From positions 25,416-89,415 of the forward strand of contig NZ_LGEC01000069.1 of assembly GCF_001279585.1 (NCBI RefSeq): 64,000 nucleotides of DNA, given 5' to 3'. This stretch comes from Nocardiopsis sp. NRRL B-16309 (GTDB lineage Bacteria; Actinomycetota; Actinomycetes; Streptosporangiales; Streptosporangiaceae). Made by a program: the position numbers and the translations under genes. Under the pieces are notes generated by a model, which was given only the letters and a program-made list of their open reading frames with translations, was not told where the DNA came from and searched no databases. Positions 35,207 to 44,390 of this stretch are shown here, one piece after another (the first letter of the stretch is position 1; each line of letters opens with the position of its first letter).

Positions 35207-37807
35207 GTGCAACGACCCCCAGCGCCCCCGGCACCGCACCGGCGCCCACTGACCGGTACGCTCACCGCCCTCGTGGCCGTCGGCGTGCTCGCCCTGCCCG
35301 CCGCCCCCGCCGTCGCCGACCCCGGCCCCGGCCGTGAGTCCGGCAACGGCCCCGACCGCAACGAGGTCGCGGCGGGGACCGAGGCCCTCACCGGGGCGGG
35401 TCCGCGCGCCCTCGCCGCGCCGGGCGCGGCTCCGCCCGCCGTCGGCGTGGACCCCGACGACGCCTACCCCCGCCGGACCGAACTTCCTCTGCACCCCGAG
35501 GACTCCGACGACCACTCGGTCAAGCTCGGGCTCGTGCCCTACCACGACATCGCGCCGACCCTCAACGACCTCCAGGACGCCTCCGACCGGGTGAGCGCGG
35601 AGATCGTCGGCACGTCTGTGGAGGGACGGGACCTGTACCTCGTCACGGTCACCGAGCCCGAGACCCGCGGCGAGGCTCGCCAGCAGCAGAGGATGCGCGA
35701 ACTCATCGCCGACGACCCGGCCCGGGCGGCGCGCGACCGCACCCTGGCCGAGCGGTACAAGTCGCCGGTGTTCGTCAACGCCAACATCCACGGCAACGAG
35801 TGGGAGGGCACCGACGCCGCCCTGCGCACCGTCGAGGAACTGGCCGACGCGGAGGACGAGGCGACCGCGGAACTGCTCGCGGGCGCCCGCCTGTACTTCG
35901 TGGTGAGCGCCAACCCGGACGGCCGGGTGGCCGGACGGCGCGCGAACGCCGCCGGATTCGACCTCAACCGGGACTTCGTCACCGCCTCCCAGCCCGAGAC
36001 GGTGGCCGTGCGCCAGGTCATGCAGGACACCCAGCCGCTGGTGATGCTCGACCAGCACGGGTACGTCAACGGCACGCTCATCGAGCCGGCCACGCCCCCG
36101 CACGGGCAGAACTACGAGTACGACCTGTACATCAAGCACACCTACGCCAACGCGCTGGACATGGAGGAGGCGATCGGCGCACTCGGCTACACACCCGAGG
36201 ACGACGGCGTGGAACCGCCGCAGATCCCCTTCCGCGACTGGGAGGACGGCTGGGACGACTGGCCGCCGATCTTCACACCCATGTACGCCCCCTACCAGGG
36301 CGCGGTCGCCTCGGCCACGATCGAGTTCCCGATGCGGGTGAACAACGCCGACTACGACCGGCTCGGCGAGGAGGAGCTCCGGCGCAGGTCGGCGATCAAC
36401 ACCGACATCTCCGCCGCGACGATCGAGGCCACGCTCTCCTACGTCCAGGATCACCGCGACGAGCTCGTCGGCGACCAGATCGAGGTGTTCCGCCGGGGCG
36501 CGGCCGGTGAGGAGCAGGTCGTTCCACCGGAGGAGTGGGTGCCCGGCTTCGGGCCCGAGGACGTGTGGACGACCGACTTCCCGCGCGCCTACGTCATCCC
36601 CGCCGGGCAGGAGCAGCCCTCGGCCACGGCCGCCGCCCGCCTGGTGGACTTCCTGGTCGCCAACGACGTGCGCGTGGAGCGCGCGGACCGGGCGTTCACC
36701 GTCGACGGCGGCGAGTACCCGGCCGGGTCCTACGTCGTGGACATGCACCAGCCCAAACGCGGTATGGCCAACGTCCTGCTGGAGGACGGGCGGGACATCA
36801 GCCACGACATCGGCGCGATGTACGACATCTCCGGGTGGAGCCACGGGCTGCTCTGGGGCGCCGACGTCGTGGCGGTCCAGGAGGAGGCGGGGGTGTCGAC
36901 CGAGCCCGTCACCGTCGCCTCGCCCACCGGATCGGTTGCCGAGGCCGGAGCGGGCGGCTGGGAACTGCGTCTGGACGACGGCGCCGAGGTCGCCGCGCTC
37001 AACGACCTGCTCGCCTCCGGCACGGACGTGGCCTGGAACGGACACGGGGGCGTGATCGTGCCCGCGGACGCCGACGCCGCCGGGCTCGCCGACCGGTACG
37101 GGGTGAGGTTCCGGGCCGCCGAAGGCGGCGGTCCGGGGGAGGCCGTGGTGTCGGGAACGCCGACCGTGGCGGTCGCGGGAGCCGCCGACGAGGTGTTCAC
37201 CCTCGACGAGATGGGCTTCGACCTGCGGCCGGTGTCCACGTCGGTGCTCAACGCCGGGTTCGACTGGAGCGGCGTGGACGTGCTGTACGTGGCGAGCGGG
37301 CTGGTCTACGCCGACCTCGACGCGCACGCGCGTGCCGACCTGGACGCCTTCCTGGCCGACGGCGGCGTGGTCGCCCGAGGAGTCGCCGGGGCCCGCTTCA
37401 ACGAGCAGGCGGGACTGCTGGACGCCACCCGGCGGTCCGCGCGCTCGGACGCCAACGGCGTCGTGCGGGTGAGCGGGGGCGACGGTGTGCTGGCGGGGAC
37501 CGGCGGACACGCGTTCGTCTACGGGCCGGGCTGGTTCACCGACCTCGGCGACGGGGTGGTCGTGGAGCAGTCCTACGCGCGGGAGGCACCGCTGGTCGCC
37601 GGGCACTGGCGGCCGGACCGCAACGGGGCCGGCGGCCAGGCGGACGCCGCCGGGCAGGCGTCCGTGGTCAGCGGAGTCGCAGAGCGGGGCGCGTCGGTGG
37701 TGCTGTTCGGCACCGAGCCGCTGTTCCGCAACCACCCCAAGGGGATGTTCGGGCAGGTCGCCCAGGCCGTGTACTGGAGCGCGTCGGCCGAGAACGGGCG
37801 CCCGTAG
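35207..37807 (+). CDS. Secreted M14-family zinc carboxypeptidase
   Basis: An 866-residue exported metallopeptidase. The signal peptide ends near residue 38 (PAAPAVADPG). In the M14 domain the zinc ligands are His195 and Glu198 (IHGNEWEG) and His284 (LDQHGY); Arg255 in FDLNRDF binds the substrate carboxylate, and a Glu in SATIEFPMR is the likely base. The C-terminal 400 residues form a second, non-peptidase region with a flavodoxin-like/GATase-like pattern (ADLDAHARADLDAFLADGGVV). Such large M14 proteins with a C-terminal extension are common in actinomycetes. CAGGAGG precedes the GTG. It is expected to trim peptides outside the cell. Confidence 0.9.
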   Translation: MQRPPAPPAPHRRPLTGTLTALVAVGVLALPAAPAVADPGPGRESGNGPDRNEVAAGTEALTGAGPRALAAPGAAPPAVGVDPDDAYPRRTELPLHPEDSDDHSVKLGLVPYHDIAPTLNDLQDASDRVSAEIVGTSVEGRDLYLVTVTEPETRGEARQQQRMRELIADDPARAARDRTLAERYKSPVFVNANIHGNEWEGTDAALRTVEELADAEDEATAELLAGARLYFVVSANPDGRVAGRRANAAGFDLNRDFVTASQPETVAVRQVMQDTQPLVMLDQHGYVNGTLIEPATPPHGQNYEYDLYIKHTYANALDMEEAIGALGYTPEDDGVEPPQIPFRDWEDGWDDWPPIFTPMYAPYQGAVASATIEFPMRVNNADYDRLGEEELRRRSAINTDISAATIEATLSYVQDHRDELVGDQIEVFRRGAAGEEQVVPPEEWVPGFGPEDVWTTDFPRAYVIPAGQEQPSATAAARLVDFLVANDVRVERADRAFTVDGGEYPAGSYVVDMHQPKRGMANVLLEDGRDISHDIGAMYDISGWSHGLLWGADVVAVQEEAGVSTEPVTVASPTGSVAEAGAGGWELRLDDGAEVAALNDLLASGTDVAWNGHGGVIVPADADAAGLADRYGVRFRAAEGGGPGEAVVSGTPTVAVAGAADEVFTLDEMGFDLRPVSTSVLNAGFDWSGVDVLYVASGLVYADLDAHARADLDAFLADGGVVARGVAGARFNEQAGLLDATRRSARSDANGVVRVSGGDGVLAGTGGHAFVYGPGWFTDLGDGVVVEQSYAREAPLVAGHWRPDRNGAGGQADAAGQASVVSGVAERGASVVLFGTEPLFRNHPKGMFGQVAQAVYWSASAENGRP

Positions 37808-37936
37808 GCGGGGCCTTCGGTCCCTTCGGTGCGCTCCCTCGTGCCCGCGCCGTCGCTCGGCAGCGTCCTCAGGGGACGCCTTTGGCGCGGCCCTTCGTGG
37901 GCCCGGACCGCACCCGGTAGTCCCCGAAAGGCGGGA

Positions 37937-37973
37937 CCGCTCACCTCTCTCCCCCGGAGGGCCCGGTGAGCGG
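37937..37973. terminator. Terminator between convergent genes
   Basis: 9-bp perfect stem (CCGCTCACC / GGTGAGCGG) with a 19-base loop between the M14 gene and the converging PucR-type gene. Confidence 0.55.
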
Positions 37974-37997
37974 CCTGCCAGGGCCCGTCAGGCGTGG

Positions 37998-39212
37998 TCA
38001 GGAGTCCGCGGCGCGGGTCAGGGTGTGGGCGTACAGGGCGATCTCCAGCTCGAACCGGCGCTCGGCGTCGTCCAGGTCCGGGCCGAAGAGGTCGCGGATC
38101 CGCCGCAGCCGGTAGCGCACCGTCTGCGGGTGCACGTAGAGGTGCTCGGCCACCCGGTTGGCGTTGTGCGCGTGGCGCAGCCAGGACAGCAGGGTCTCGG
38201 CCAGCCGGTCGGCCTGGGCCGGGGGCAGGTCCGCCAGCGGGGCCAGCCGGGTCCGGCACAGCACGTCGAGCAGGTCGCGGTCGGCGAACAGCGCCAGCGT
38301 CGCCAGGTGGTCGGAGCAGCGGATGAGGCCGCCGGTGTCCAGAACGCCCCGCTGTCCGAGTTCCAGGGCCTTCTGTGCGTAGCGCAGGGAGAGCGGAAGC
38401 CGGCTGAGCGGAACGGTCGGCCCGATCGCGGCGATCCGGCCCGACAGGGCGGCGTCGAGCACGCGCTGCCGTCCCGGGCCGTCCGGGTCGGGCATGACCA
38501 GGTGGGCGTCGAGCCAGGTGACGTCGGTGAGGACGTCGGGGGGCAGGGAGGGGGCGCCGGGCTCGGCGTTCTCACCGTCGGCCACGACCACGGCGGCGGC
38601 GGTCTGGGGCAGCTGCCAGCCGAGCATGCGGGCGTGGTGGGCGATGGTCTCCGGCGGGGCCGAGGGCTCGTTGAGCAGGAGCCGGACCAGGCGCCCGCGC
38701 TGGCGTTCCAGCTCCTCGCTGCGCTGGGCCTGGGCCTCGGCGTAGCCCTCCGTGGAGGCCACGGCCAGTTCGTCCATGTGGAAGAAGATCGCGTCGGCGA
38801 TGCGGAAGAGCGTGTCCGGGCTGATGCCGAGCGTCTCGCGGTGGTCGGTGAGGAAGCGGAACGACATCCGCGATCCCACCCGCAGGGCCGACTGCAGGCC
38901 GTCGAGGTTGCGGCCGTCGCGCAGTTCCGCGCGGCCCAGGTCGCGGAACCGGTCCAGGAGGGGTTCGCGCGGGCTGTCGGGCGCCTCGACGAGGTCCCAG
39001 AACCGGTGCACCGCCAGGGACACGCCCTCGGACAGGCGGCGTCCGAGATCGCTGTCGGGCGGCATGTCGAACTCGGGGTAGAGGCGGCGGATCTCCTTGA
39101 CGATCAGCTCGGTGCCGTTCGCGAGATGGGGGCGGGTCCGGTGAGCGAGTTCCGGGGGGATGTGCCGGGCGGGGTGTTCGACCGCCCCGGGCTGGAAGGA
39201 ACCGGTCGTCAC
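37998..39212 (-). CDS. PucR/CdaR-type helix-turn-helix regulator
   Basis: A 404-residue regulator. An N-terminal helical sensor region (about residues 20-165, with SLAVHRFWDLVEAPDSP) precedes a degenerate GGDEF-like centre and a C-terminal HTH_30 (about 330-395): LAETLLSWLRHAHNANRVAEHLYVHPQTVRYRLRRIRDLFG in pieces. It is similar in build to the regulator at 13168-14409, but diverged. GAGGAG lies 9 bp before the GTG at 39212. The ligand and targets are unknown. Confidence 0.88.
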   Translation of the reverse strand: MTTGSFQPGAVEHPARHIPPELAHRTRPHLANGTELIVKEIRRLYPEFDMPPDSDLGRRLSEGVSLAVHRFWDLVEAPDSPREPLLDRFRDLGRAELRDGRNLDGLQSALRVGSRMSFRFLTDHRETLGISPDTLFRIADAIFFHMDELAVASTEGYAEAQAQRSEELERQRGRLVRLLLNEPSAPPETIAHHARMLGWQLPQTAAAVVVADGENAEPGAPSLPPDVLTDVTWLDAHLVMPDPDGPGRQRVLDAALSGRIAAIGPTVPLSRLPLSLRYAQKALELGQRGVLDTGGLIRCSDHLATLALFADRDLLDVLCRTRLAPLADLPPAQADRLAETLLSWLRHAHNANRVAEHLYVHPQTVRYRLRRIRDLFGPDLDDAERRFELEIALYAHTLTRAADS

Positions 39213-39420
39213 GCGTGTCTCCTCGTCCCTGCCGTCGCACCTGGTCGACCGACACTAGACACGTCGCGGGCGCGGCGGTACCCCCGTGGGGGCCAAGACC
39301 GGGGCGGTGGGATTGTCATGCGGGTGACAAGGCGGAGCCGGAGGGCGGCGCGGGGGCGGGCGGACCGGGCCGGGGCCGAGGCGGCGCACTCACGGAGATG
39401 ACTAACCCGTGAGTAGTCTC

Positions 39421-39528
39421 CGTGCCTGGTGGGGTCCGCGTGCCTGGTGGGGTCCGCGTGCCCGGTGGGGTCCGCGTGCCCGGTGGGGTCCGCGTGCCTG
39501 GTGGGGCCCACGCGCCCGGTCAATCCCG
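39421..39528 (+). repeat. 18-bp tandem repeat next to a gene 3' end
   Basis: Five copies of CGTGCC(T/C)GGTGGGGTCCG start at 39421, 39439, 39457, 39475 and 39493, and a degenerate sixth at 39511 contains the stop codon of the SnoaL-like gene. On the minus strand the array would read as HADPT(G/R) hexapeptides if the stop were bypassed. Confidence 0.85.
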
Positions 39529-39921
39529 CGTACCCTCCGCCGCCTCGCGGGTGATCTGGTCGAACTGCGCCCCCATGGCCTCGGCGAGCGCGGTGGCGGC
39601 GCTGAGCGGGCGGACCATGACCGTGAACTCGTCGATCAGGCCGTCCTCGTCCACGTGCAGGAAGTCGCAGCCCTGGATCTCCCGGTCGCCGACGCGGGCG
39701 CGAAAGACCAGGGCGTGGTCGCGCCCGCCGGGGTCGGCGATCTCGCGCTCGTAGCGGAAGTCCTCGAACACGCGCAGGACACCGCGCAGGATCGCGGCGG
39801 TGATGGCCTTGCCCGGGTAGGGGCGGAAGACGACGGGGCTGGTGAAGACGACGTCCTCGGACAGCAGGGCCGCCATGGCGTCGGGGTCCCGGGCCTCCAC
39901 GGCCGCGCGGAAGGGGTGCAT
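39520..39921 (-). CDS. SnoaL-like / NTF2-fold protein
   Basis: A 133-residue protein of the nuclear-transport-factor-2-like fold: MHPFRAAVEARDPDAMAALL, DVVFTSPVVFRPYPGKAIT, RVFEDFRYEREI and GCDFLHVDEDGLIDEFTVMVRP. These small cone-shaped proteins act as hydrolases, isomerases or ligand binders; no pathway is visible. The ATG at 39921 has GGAG 6 bp upstream; another ATG at 39933 would overlap an inverted repeat. It is divergent from the PadR gene with two dyads between, so regulation by that protein is likely. Confidence 0.85.
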   Translation of the reverse strand: MHPFRAAVEARDPDAMAALLSEDVVFTSPVVFRPYPGKAITAAILRGVLRVFEDFRYEREIADPGGRDHALVFRARVGDREIQGCDFLHVDEDGLIDEFTVMVRPLSAATALAEAMGAQFDQITREAAEGTRD

Positions 39922-39931
39922 GGGGCGCTCC

Positions 39932-40006
39932 ATAGTCAACTTGTTGAATAGGTGAAAGGGAAGATAGCACGCCAGGACGCGATTAGTCACGGAAGTGAAT
40001 AGTCAC
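39932..40006. promoter_or_regulatory. Dyads and direct repeats in the SnoaL/PadR divergent promoter
   Basis: TCAAC-TT-GTTGA at 39936-39947 within ATAGTCAACTTGTTGAATAG, and a second cluster with TAGTCAC at 39984 and again at 40000, the copies flanking GGAAGTGAA. The shared half-site TAGTCA(A/C) suggests binding sites for the PadR-type protein. Confidence 0.5.
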
Positions 40007-40026
40007 CGTCGCACTAGAGTGAGGCC

Positions 40027-40596
40027 ATGGCTCTGCGCAACGCGGTACTGGCCGCCCTCCTGGAGGGCCCCGCCTCCGGATACGACCTCGCCAAGATCTT
40101 CGACGCCTCGGTGGGCAACTTCTGGATGGCCACCCCGCAGCAGCTCTACCGCGAACTGGAGCGGATGGAGGCGGACGGGCTCATCGAGGCCACCGTGGTC
40201 GAACAGAGCCGCCGTCCCAACAAGCGGGTGTTCACCGCGACCGCGGAGGGGGAGCGGGTCCTGCGCGCGTTCACGGCGCGGGCCCCCAGGCCGACCGCGA
40301 TCCGCGACGAACTCATGGTGCAGGTGCAGTCGGTGGACGCGGGCGACGCCGAGGCCGTCCGGGCGGCCGTCGCCGAACGCGTGGAGTGGTCGAGCGCCAA
40401 ACTCGCCCGCTACGAACGGCTCCGCCTGCGCGAACTCGACGGGCGCACCGAGGAGGAGCACCTCGCCCGCGGCGAGCGGGTGGGGCCGTACCTGACCGTG
40501 CGGCGCGGGATCTCCCTGGAACAGGAGAACGTCCGCTGGGGCGAGTGGGTGCTCACCGTCCTCGACCGACGCGCCGCCGCCCGCCGGTCCGACTGA
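40027..40596 (+). CDS. PadR-family transcriptional regulator
   Basis: A 189-residue PadR protein with the C-terminal Vir_act_alpha_C domain. The winged helix is ALRNAVLAALLEGPASGYDLAKIF, VGNFWMATPQQLYRELERMEADGLIEATVVEQ (about residues 2-60) and RRPNKRVFTATAEGERVL; the dimerisation part ends EWVLTVLDRRAAARRSD. GAGG precedes the ATG. It is divergent from the SnoaL-like gene. The last codons and stop are the first unit of a 15-bp tandem repeat (40584-40643). Confidence 0.9.
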   Translation: MALRNAVLAALLEGPASGYDLAKIFDASVGNFWMATPQQLYRELERMEADGLIEATVVEQSRRPNKRVFTATAEGERVLRAFTARAPRPTAIRDELMVQVQSVDAGDAEAVRAAVAERVEWSSAKLARYERLRLRELDGRTEEEHLARGERVGPYLTVRRGISLEQENVRWGEWVLTVLDRRAAARRSD

Positions 40597-40643
40597 ACCC
40601 GGTCCGACTGAACCCGGTCTGACAGAATCCGGTCCGACAGAAT
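40584..40643 (+). repeat. 15-bp tandem repeat starting in the padR-type gene
   Basis: Four copies of CCGGTC(C/T)GAC(T/A)GAA(C/T) at 40584, 40599, 40614 and 40629. The first two include TGA in the gene's frame, the first being the actual stop codon. Confidence 0.85.
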
Positions 40644-40770
40644 GGGACCGCGTATTCTTCGCTCGATCGTGGATTCCGGCCGAGAGGCCGTGTTACTCTG
40701 GCCGAGTCGGCGGCGGGAAAAGAAAAGCGCGCGTTCGCCTTTCCCGTATTCGTGTGCGTATTATGCGCGC

Positions 40771-41868
40771 ATGTTTACCACCCCTTCCCGGTCCTCCGTC
40801 GTGTTGTCCGCGTCCGTCATGGCCCACCCCGACCGCCGTGCTTCCGCGCACCGGGTCCTGGCCGGCCTGGCCGTGGAGAACGCCCGCGTGGCCTTCGACC
40901 CCGAGCCGGACGGACCCGCGTCCTCCCTGCGCAGCGCACGGCTCGCCTACGCCGACGCCGCCCGTTTCCCGGGCACCCACCACCTCGTTCTCCAGGACGA
41001 CGTCACCTTCTCGCACGGATTCGTGGAATCGGCGCTCACCTGCCTTTCCCACCATCCGGATTCCGCCGTCGCCTTTTTCGTGGAATGGGGATCGCGCACC
41101 GCGTTCCTGGCGCGATGGGCGGTGTTCACCGGAGCCTGCGCCGTTCCGGTCGTCAATCCCTACGTGCCGACGCAGGCGCTCGCACTTCCCCGCCGCCTGG
41201 CCCTCGACCTGGCGCGTTTCCTGACCGAGGACGTCGAGCACGGGGAGGCCGACGACGAGGCCGTCCGGCGGTTCGTGCGGGACCGGGGTGTCCAGGCCCT
41301 GGTGATGGTGCCCAACCTGGTCGAACACGAGGATCTGCCGAGCCTGACCGGCAACAGCGGGCACGGAGCGCGCCACTCGGTCTGCTTCGCCCCGGAGGGC
41401 GCCGCGCACGACTCCTCCGTCCTGGACCCGCCGCGCCAGCTGCCCATGGTCGGCTGGAACGTGGGCCGGGCGGTCGTCGTCGACCTCCACCACGACGTCC
41501 CCGCCACGCGCCGCCCGACGCTCGACGCCCTGGGGGAGTGGGGCGCCACGGAGCCCGGTCTGCGCGCGGCCCTGGAGCGGGCGGTCGGACCGCGCCCGTA
41601 CCCGGTCGCCCCGGACCTGCTCTTCGAGGCGTGGATCACCGCCGTGGCCCTGGGCGCCATCCAGGAAGGGCACTGGCCGGGGACCGTCCGTCCGTTGCGG
41701 GGACGCCTGGGCGAGCCGTCGGTGGCGCGGGCCCTGGCCACTCTGGTGCCGGGCGCGCTGCGGGTCTTCGCCGACCCGGTCGCGCTGCGGCGGCGCGCCG
41801 ACGATCTCGCCCGGCTGGTCCTGGCCGCCATGGAGTACGGCGCCGCCCACTGCCCACCCGGGCGCTGA
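40771..41868 (+). CDS. Glycosyltransferase-like protein, unknown acceptor
   Basis: A 365-residue cytoplasmic protein. The layout VVLSASVMAHPDRRASAHRVLAGLA, then RSARLAYADAARFPGTHHLVLQDDVTFSHGF (about residues 54-84), with the acidic QDDV after a strand, resembles GT-A type glycosyltransferases (GT2/GT25-like), in which such acids bind the metal-nucleotide. The second half has YVPTQALALPRRLALDLARF and PDLLFEAWITAVALGAIQEG. Upstream DNA is comparatively AT-rich. The ATG at 40771 was chosen over an in-frame one at 40642 that lies in the repeat. A lone gene; family is an inference. Confidence 0.65.
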   Translation: MFTTPSRSSVVLSASVMAHPDRRASAHRVLAGLAVENARVAFDPEPDGPASSLRSARLAYADAARFPGTHHLVLQDDVTFSHGFVESALTCLSHHPDSAVAFFVEWGSRTAFLARWAVFTGACAVPVVNPYVPTQALALPRRLALDLARFLTEDVEHGEADDEAVRRFVRDRGVQALVMVPNLVEHEDLPSLTGNSGHGARHSVCFAPEGAAHDSSVLDPPRQLPMVGWNVGRAVVVDLHHDVPATRRPTLDALGEWGATEPGLRAALERAVGPRPYPVAPDLLFEAWITAVALGAIQEGHWPGTVRPLRGRLGEPSVARALATLVPGALRVFADPVALRRRADDLARLVLAAMEYGAAHCPPGR

Positions 41869-41937
41869 CCCCGCTCGTGCGAAACCCGTGCGGCGGGCAC
41901 GGGAGCCCGGCACGAGGGGAATCGGGCCCTGCCCGCG

Positions 41938-43194
41938 TCAGCCCCCGGTTCGGACTCCGTCACCGGCTCCGTCGTCCGCGGGGGAGGGCTCGCGGGCCCG
42001 CACGGCGCGGACCACCCGGACGGCCACCGCCGAGACGGCCAGGCAGTACGCGCCCAGGGCCGCCACCTGGGCGGGGAAGGGCACGGCGGCGTCGATCAAC
42101 AGACCGGCGGTGCCCGGCCCGGCGGCGGACGCGAAGACCAGCACGGCCACCACCACCGACCGGATCGATCCCAGGTGCCGCACCCCGTACACCTCCGGCC
42201 ACACCGTTCCGAACAGCCCCAGCGACAACCCGTTGGTCACCCCGTACAGGGCCATGAAGGCGAACACGCTCCACGCCCCCTCGGCCGCCGCCAGCACCAG
42301 CAGGCCGCAGGCCAGGGGCAGCAGGAACACCGGTGTCAACCGCAGCGCGGTGAACCGGTCCACGACGAACCCCCCGGCGAGGTTGGCCACCACCGTCACC
42401 ACGGCGTAGACCGCGAACGCCGACGCGAACAGCGCCGGGGCCCAGTCCCGCGACTCCACCAGGTGCGCCTGGTGGAAGAAGACCGTGTTGCCGATCAGCG
42501 CGGGCGCGGCCATCACGGTCAGCAGGAGGTGGAAGACGGGGTCGCGCAGCGCCTCGCGTCGGGTCCACCCGCCCGCGGCTCGCGCGCCGGTCGTGGGGGA
42601 ACTGGTGTCGGGCACGCGCTCGCGCCCGGTCAGCGCCGCGAGCGGCCACACCAGCACCAACAGGCCCGCGGCTACCAGCCACCACGTCTCGCGCCATCCC
42701 GCGACCGCCACCGCTCCCACCGCCAGCAGCGGCAGGACGGCCTCGGCGGTGTTGAGGCCCAGCGTGGCGACGGAGGTCGCGCGTCCGCGCTCGCGGTCGA
42801 ACCAGCGCCCGGTCAGGGTGAAGGCGGTGTGGGGCATCAGGCCCTGGCCGAACAGGCGCAGGGCGAACAGCGCGGCCACGAGCACGGCCACATGGGTGGC
42901 CGAGGCCATCGCCGCCGCGCCGACCGCGAGCAGCGGCACGGTCACCAGCACCACCGTGCGGGCGGGCAGCAGGTCGACCAGTCGGCCGACCTGGGTCAGC
43001 ACCAGGGCACCCGCGAGCGTGGCGACCATGAACAGCGAGCCGAACGCCCCGTGCGAGAGCCCGTGCTCGGCGCGGATGTCGGCGGAGAAGAGCGAGACGA
43101 AGAAGGTCTGCCCGAACGATGAGCACCCGAAGAGCAGGAACCCGCTCGCGAGCCACCGCCGTTCGGTCAGCAGGAAGCGCGGATAGCTCGGCAT
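41938..43194 (-). CDS. Major facilitator superfamily transporter
   Basis: A 418-residue 12-helix transporter. It opens ERRWLASGFLLFGCSSFGQTFFVSLFSADIR and has QVGRLVDLLPARTVVL (motif A-like, about residues 65-80), RLFGQGLMPHTAFTLTGRWF, and a second-half motif GGFVVDRFTALRLTPVF. It resembles oxalate/formate-type or NarK-like uncharacterised exporters; the substrate is unknown. The start at 43194 follows a promoter region containing GGATCAGGGGC; upstream in-frame sequence is antisense to the APH gene's 3' end region. Confidence 0.88.
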   Translation of the reverse strand: MPSYPRFLLTERRWLASGFLLFGCSSFGQTFFVSLFSADIRAEHGLSHGAFGSLFMVATLAGALVLTQVGRLVDLLPARTVVLVTVPLLAVGAAAMASATHVAVLVAALFALRLFGQGLMPHTAFTLTGRWFDRERGRATSVATLGLNTAEAVLPLLAVGAVAVAGWRETWWLVAAGLLVLVWPLAALTGRERVPDTSSPTTGARAAGGWTRREALRDPVFHLLLTVMAAPALIGNTVFFHQAHLVESRDWAPALFASAFAVYAVVTVVANLAGGFVVDRFTALRLTPVFLLPLACGLLVLAAAEGAWSVFAFMALYGVTNGLSLGLFGTVWPEVYGVRHLGSIRSVVVAVLVFASAAGPGTAGLLIDAAVPFPAQVAALGAYCLAVSAVAVRVVRAVRAREPSPADDGAGDGVRTGG

Positions 43195-43363
43195 GCGGGC
43201 GGCTCCGGGGATTCGTGGCAGCGCCCCTGATCCTAGTGCCGGTTCCGTGGATGCCGTCCGTCGTGAGCGGCGTATCCAATGGTGCTCTCGCAAGGCCGAA
43301 GAAGGAGTCAGGGTGGTTCCCCTGTCGACTGATGACAACGCGGCGCCCCAGGGCGATCGTCGG

Positions 43364-44212
43364 TCACCCGGGCACGTCGGGGCCGTCGCGGTCGAGCGCC
43401 GCCCGCAGTCGGCCGAGCCACTCCGCGCCCAGCCGGCGCCCGTCCGGGAACTGGTCGTCCCGGTCCCAGCGCCACGCGGTGGCGATCGCGGACACGAGGA
43501 TCCGGCACGTGCGCAGCAACTCCTGGTCGGCACCCGGATAGTGCGCGCCGACGTCGTCGGGCGCGTGGGCGAGGTCGAACTCGACGGGCCCGCGGCAGCA
43601 CGTCTCCAGGTCGATGAACAGCGGACCGTCGCTCGTGGTGAGCAGGTTGCCCGGGTGGGGCTCGCCGTGCAGCAACTGCTCAGCGCCGCGCTCGGCGACC
43701 GCGCGGCCCAGGCCGCTCAACGTGTCGCCGAGCAGCCTGCGGTCCGCTTCGCCGAGCGCCGGGGTGCGGTCGCGATCGGCCACGAGCCCTCGGGCGTGCT
43801 CGACCCGGTCGGTGAAGTGCGGCGTCGGCACGTCGATCGTGCGCATGCCGGCGTGCAGCCGTGCCAGCGCGTCGGCGTAGTCGGCGGGTGCGGCACCGTG
43901 CGGTGCCGCGGGTGCGTAGTAGGTCCACAGGGTGATCTCGAAGCCGTCGCGCGCGTACACGCGCGGCTCCACCCGGGGGTCGAGGGCGGCCACGGGGCAC
44001 CCGGCCGCGGCGAGCCGCCGGGCCAGGTCGACCTCGAACCCCGCGATCCGGTGCTCCTCGGGCGCCACCCGGGCCAGGACGTCGCAGGGGAGCAGGCGCA
44101 GGGTGAGCTTGTTCGAGTCGTGCAGGACGACCGCGTCCTCGGCCGCCAGGCCGAGTGAGGAGGCGGCCGACCTGGCCGCGGCGACCGCACGCGTGATCTC
44201 CGACACCCGCAT
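43364..44212 (-). CDS. Aminoglycoside phosphotransferase (APH) family protein
   Basis: A 282-residue kinase-like protein of the APH/choline-kinase fold. The catalytic loop is LLHGEPHPGNLLTT (about residues 195-208), with Glu where many members have Asp after HG, and the metal Asp is in PLFIDLETCCRGP. The N-lobe has NKLTLRLLPCDVLARVAP. Substrates range from antibiotics to small metabolites, so resistance should not be assumed. GAAAGGG precedes the ATG at 44212. It lies 178 bp after the GNAT gene on the same strand. Confidence 0.85.
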   Translation of the reverse strand: MRVSEITRAVAAARSAASSLGLAAEDAVVLHDSNKLTLRLLPCDVLARVAPEEHRIAGFEVDLARRLAAAGCPVAALDPRVEPRVYARDGFEITLWTYYAPAAPHGAAPADYADALARLHAGMRTIDVPTPHFTDRVEHARGLVADRDRTPALGEADRRLLGDTLSGLGRAVAERGAEQLLHGEPHPGNLLTTSDGPLFIDLETCCRGPVEFDLAHAPDDVGAHYPGADQELLRTCRILVSAIATAWRWDRDDQFPDGRRLGAEWLGRLRAALDRDGPDVPG

Positions 44213-44390
44213 GCACACCCTTTCCGTCGAGTACCGTTCCGGCTCCCGGGGGGCGCGACCGGCGAACGGCGAGAGCCGTCCGGGCGGCCCCCGGGGTGCG
44301 ACCGCCCCGCCACCGCGGCCCGGGCGGCCGCGGTGCGATCCCACACCAGCTCGAAGGGCGGGTGGGGACCAGCGCATCCGCCCCCGTGGC

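Noticed and set aside
39422..39754. Plus-strand ORF with VPGGVR repeats
   Set aside because: It is the translation of the 18-bp array and the antisense of the SnoaL-like gene.
43364..44212. Antibiotic resistance gene
   Set aside because: APH fold is clear, but Glu replaces the usual Asp in the catalytic loop motif and the family is broad, so resistance cannot be claimed.
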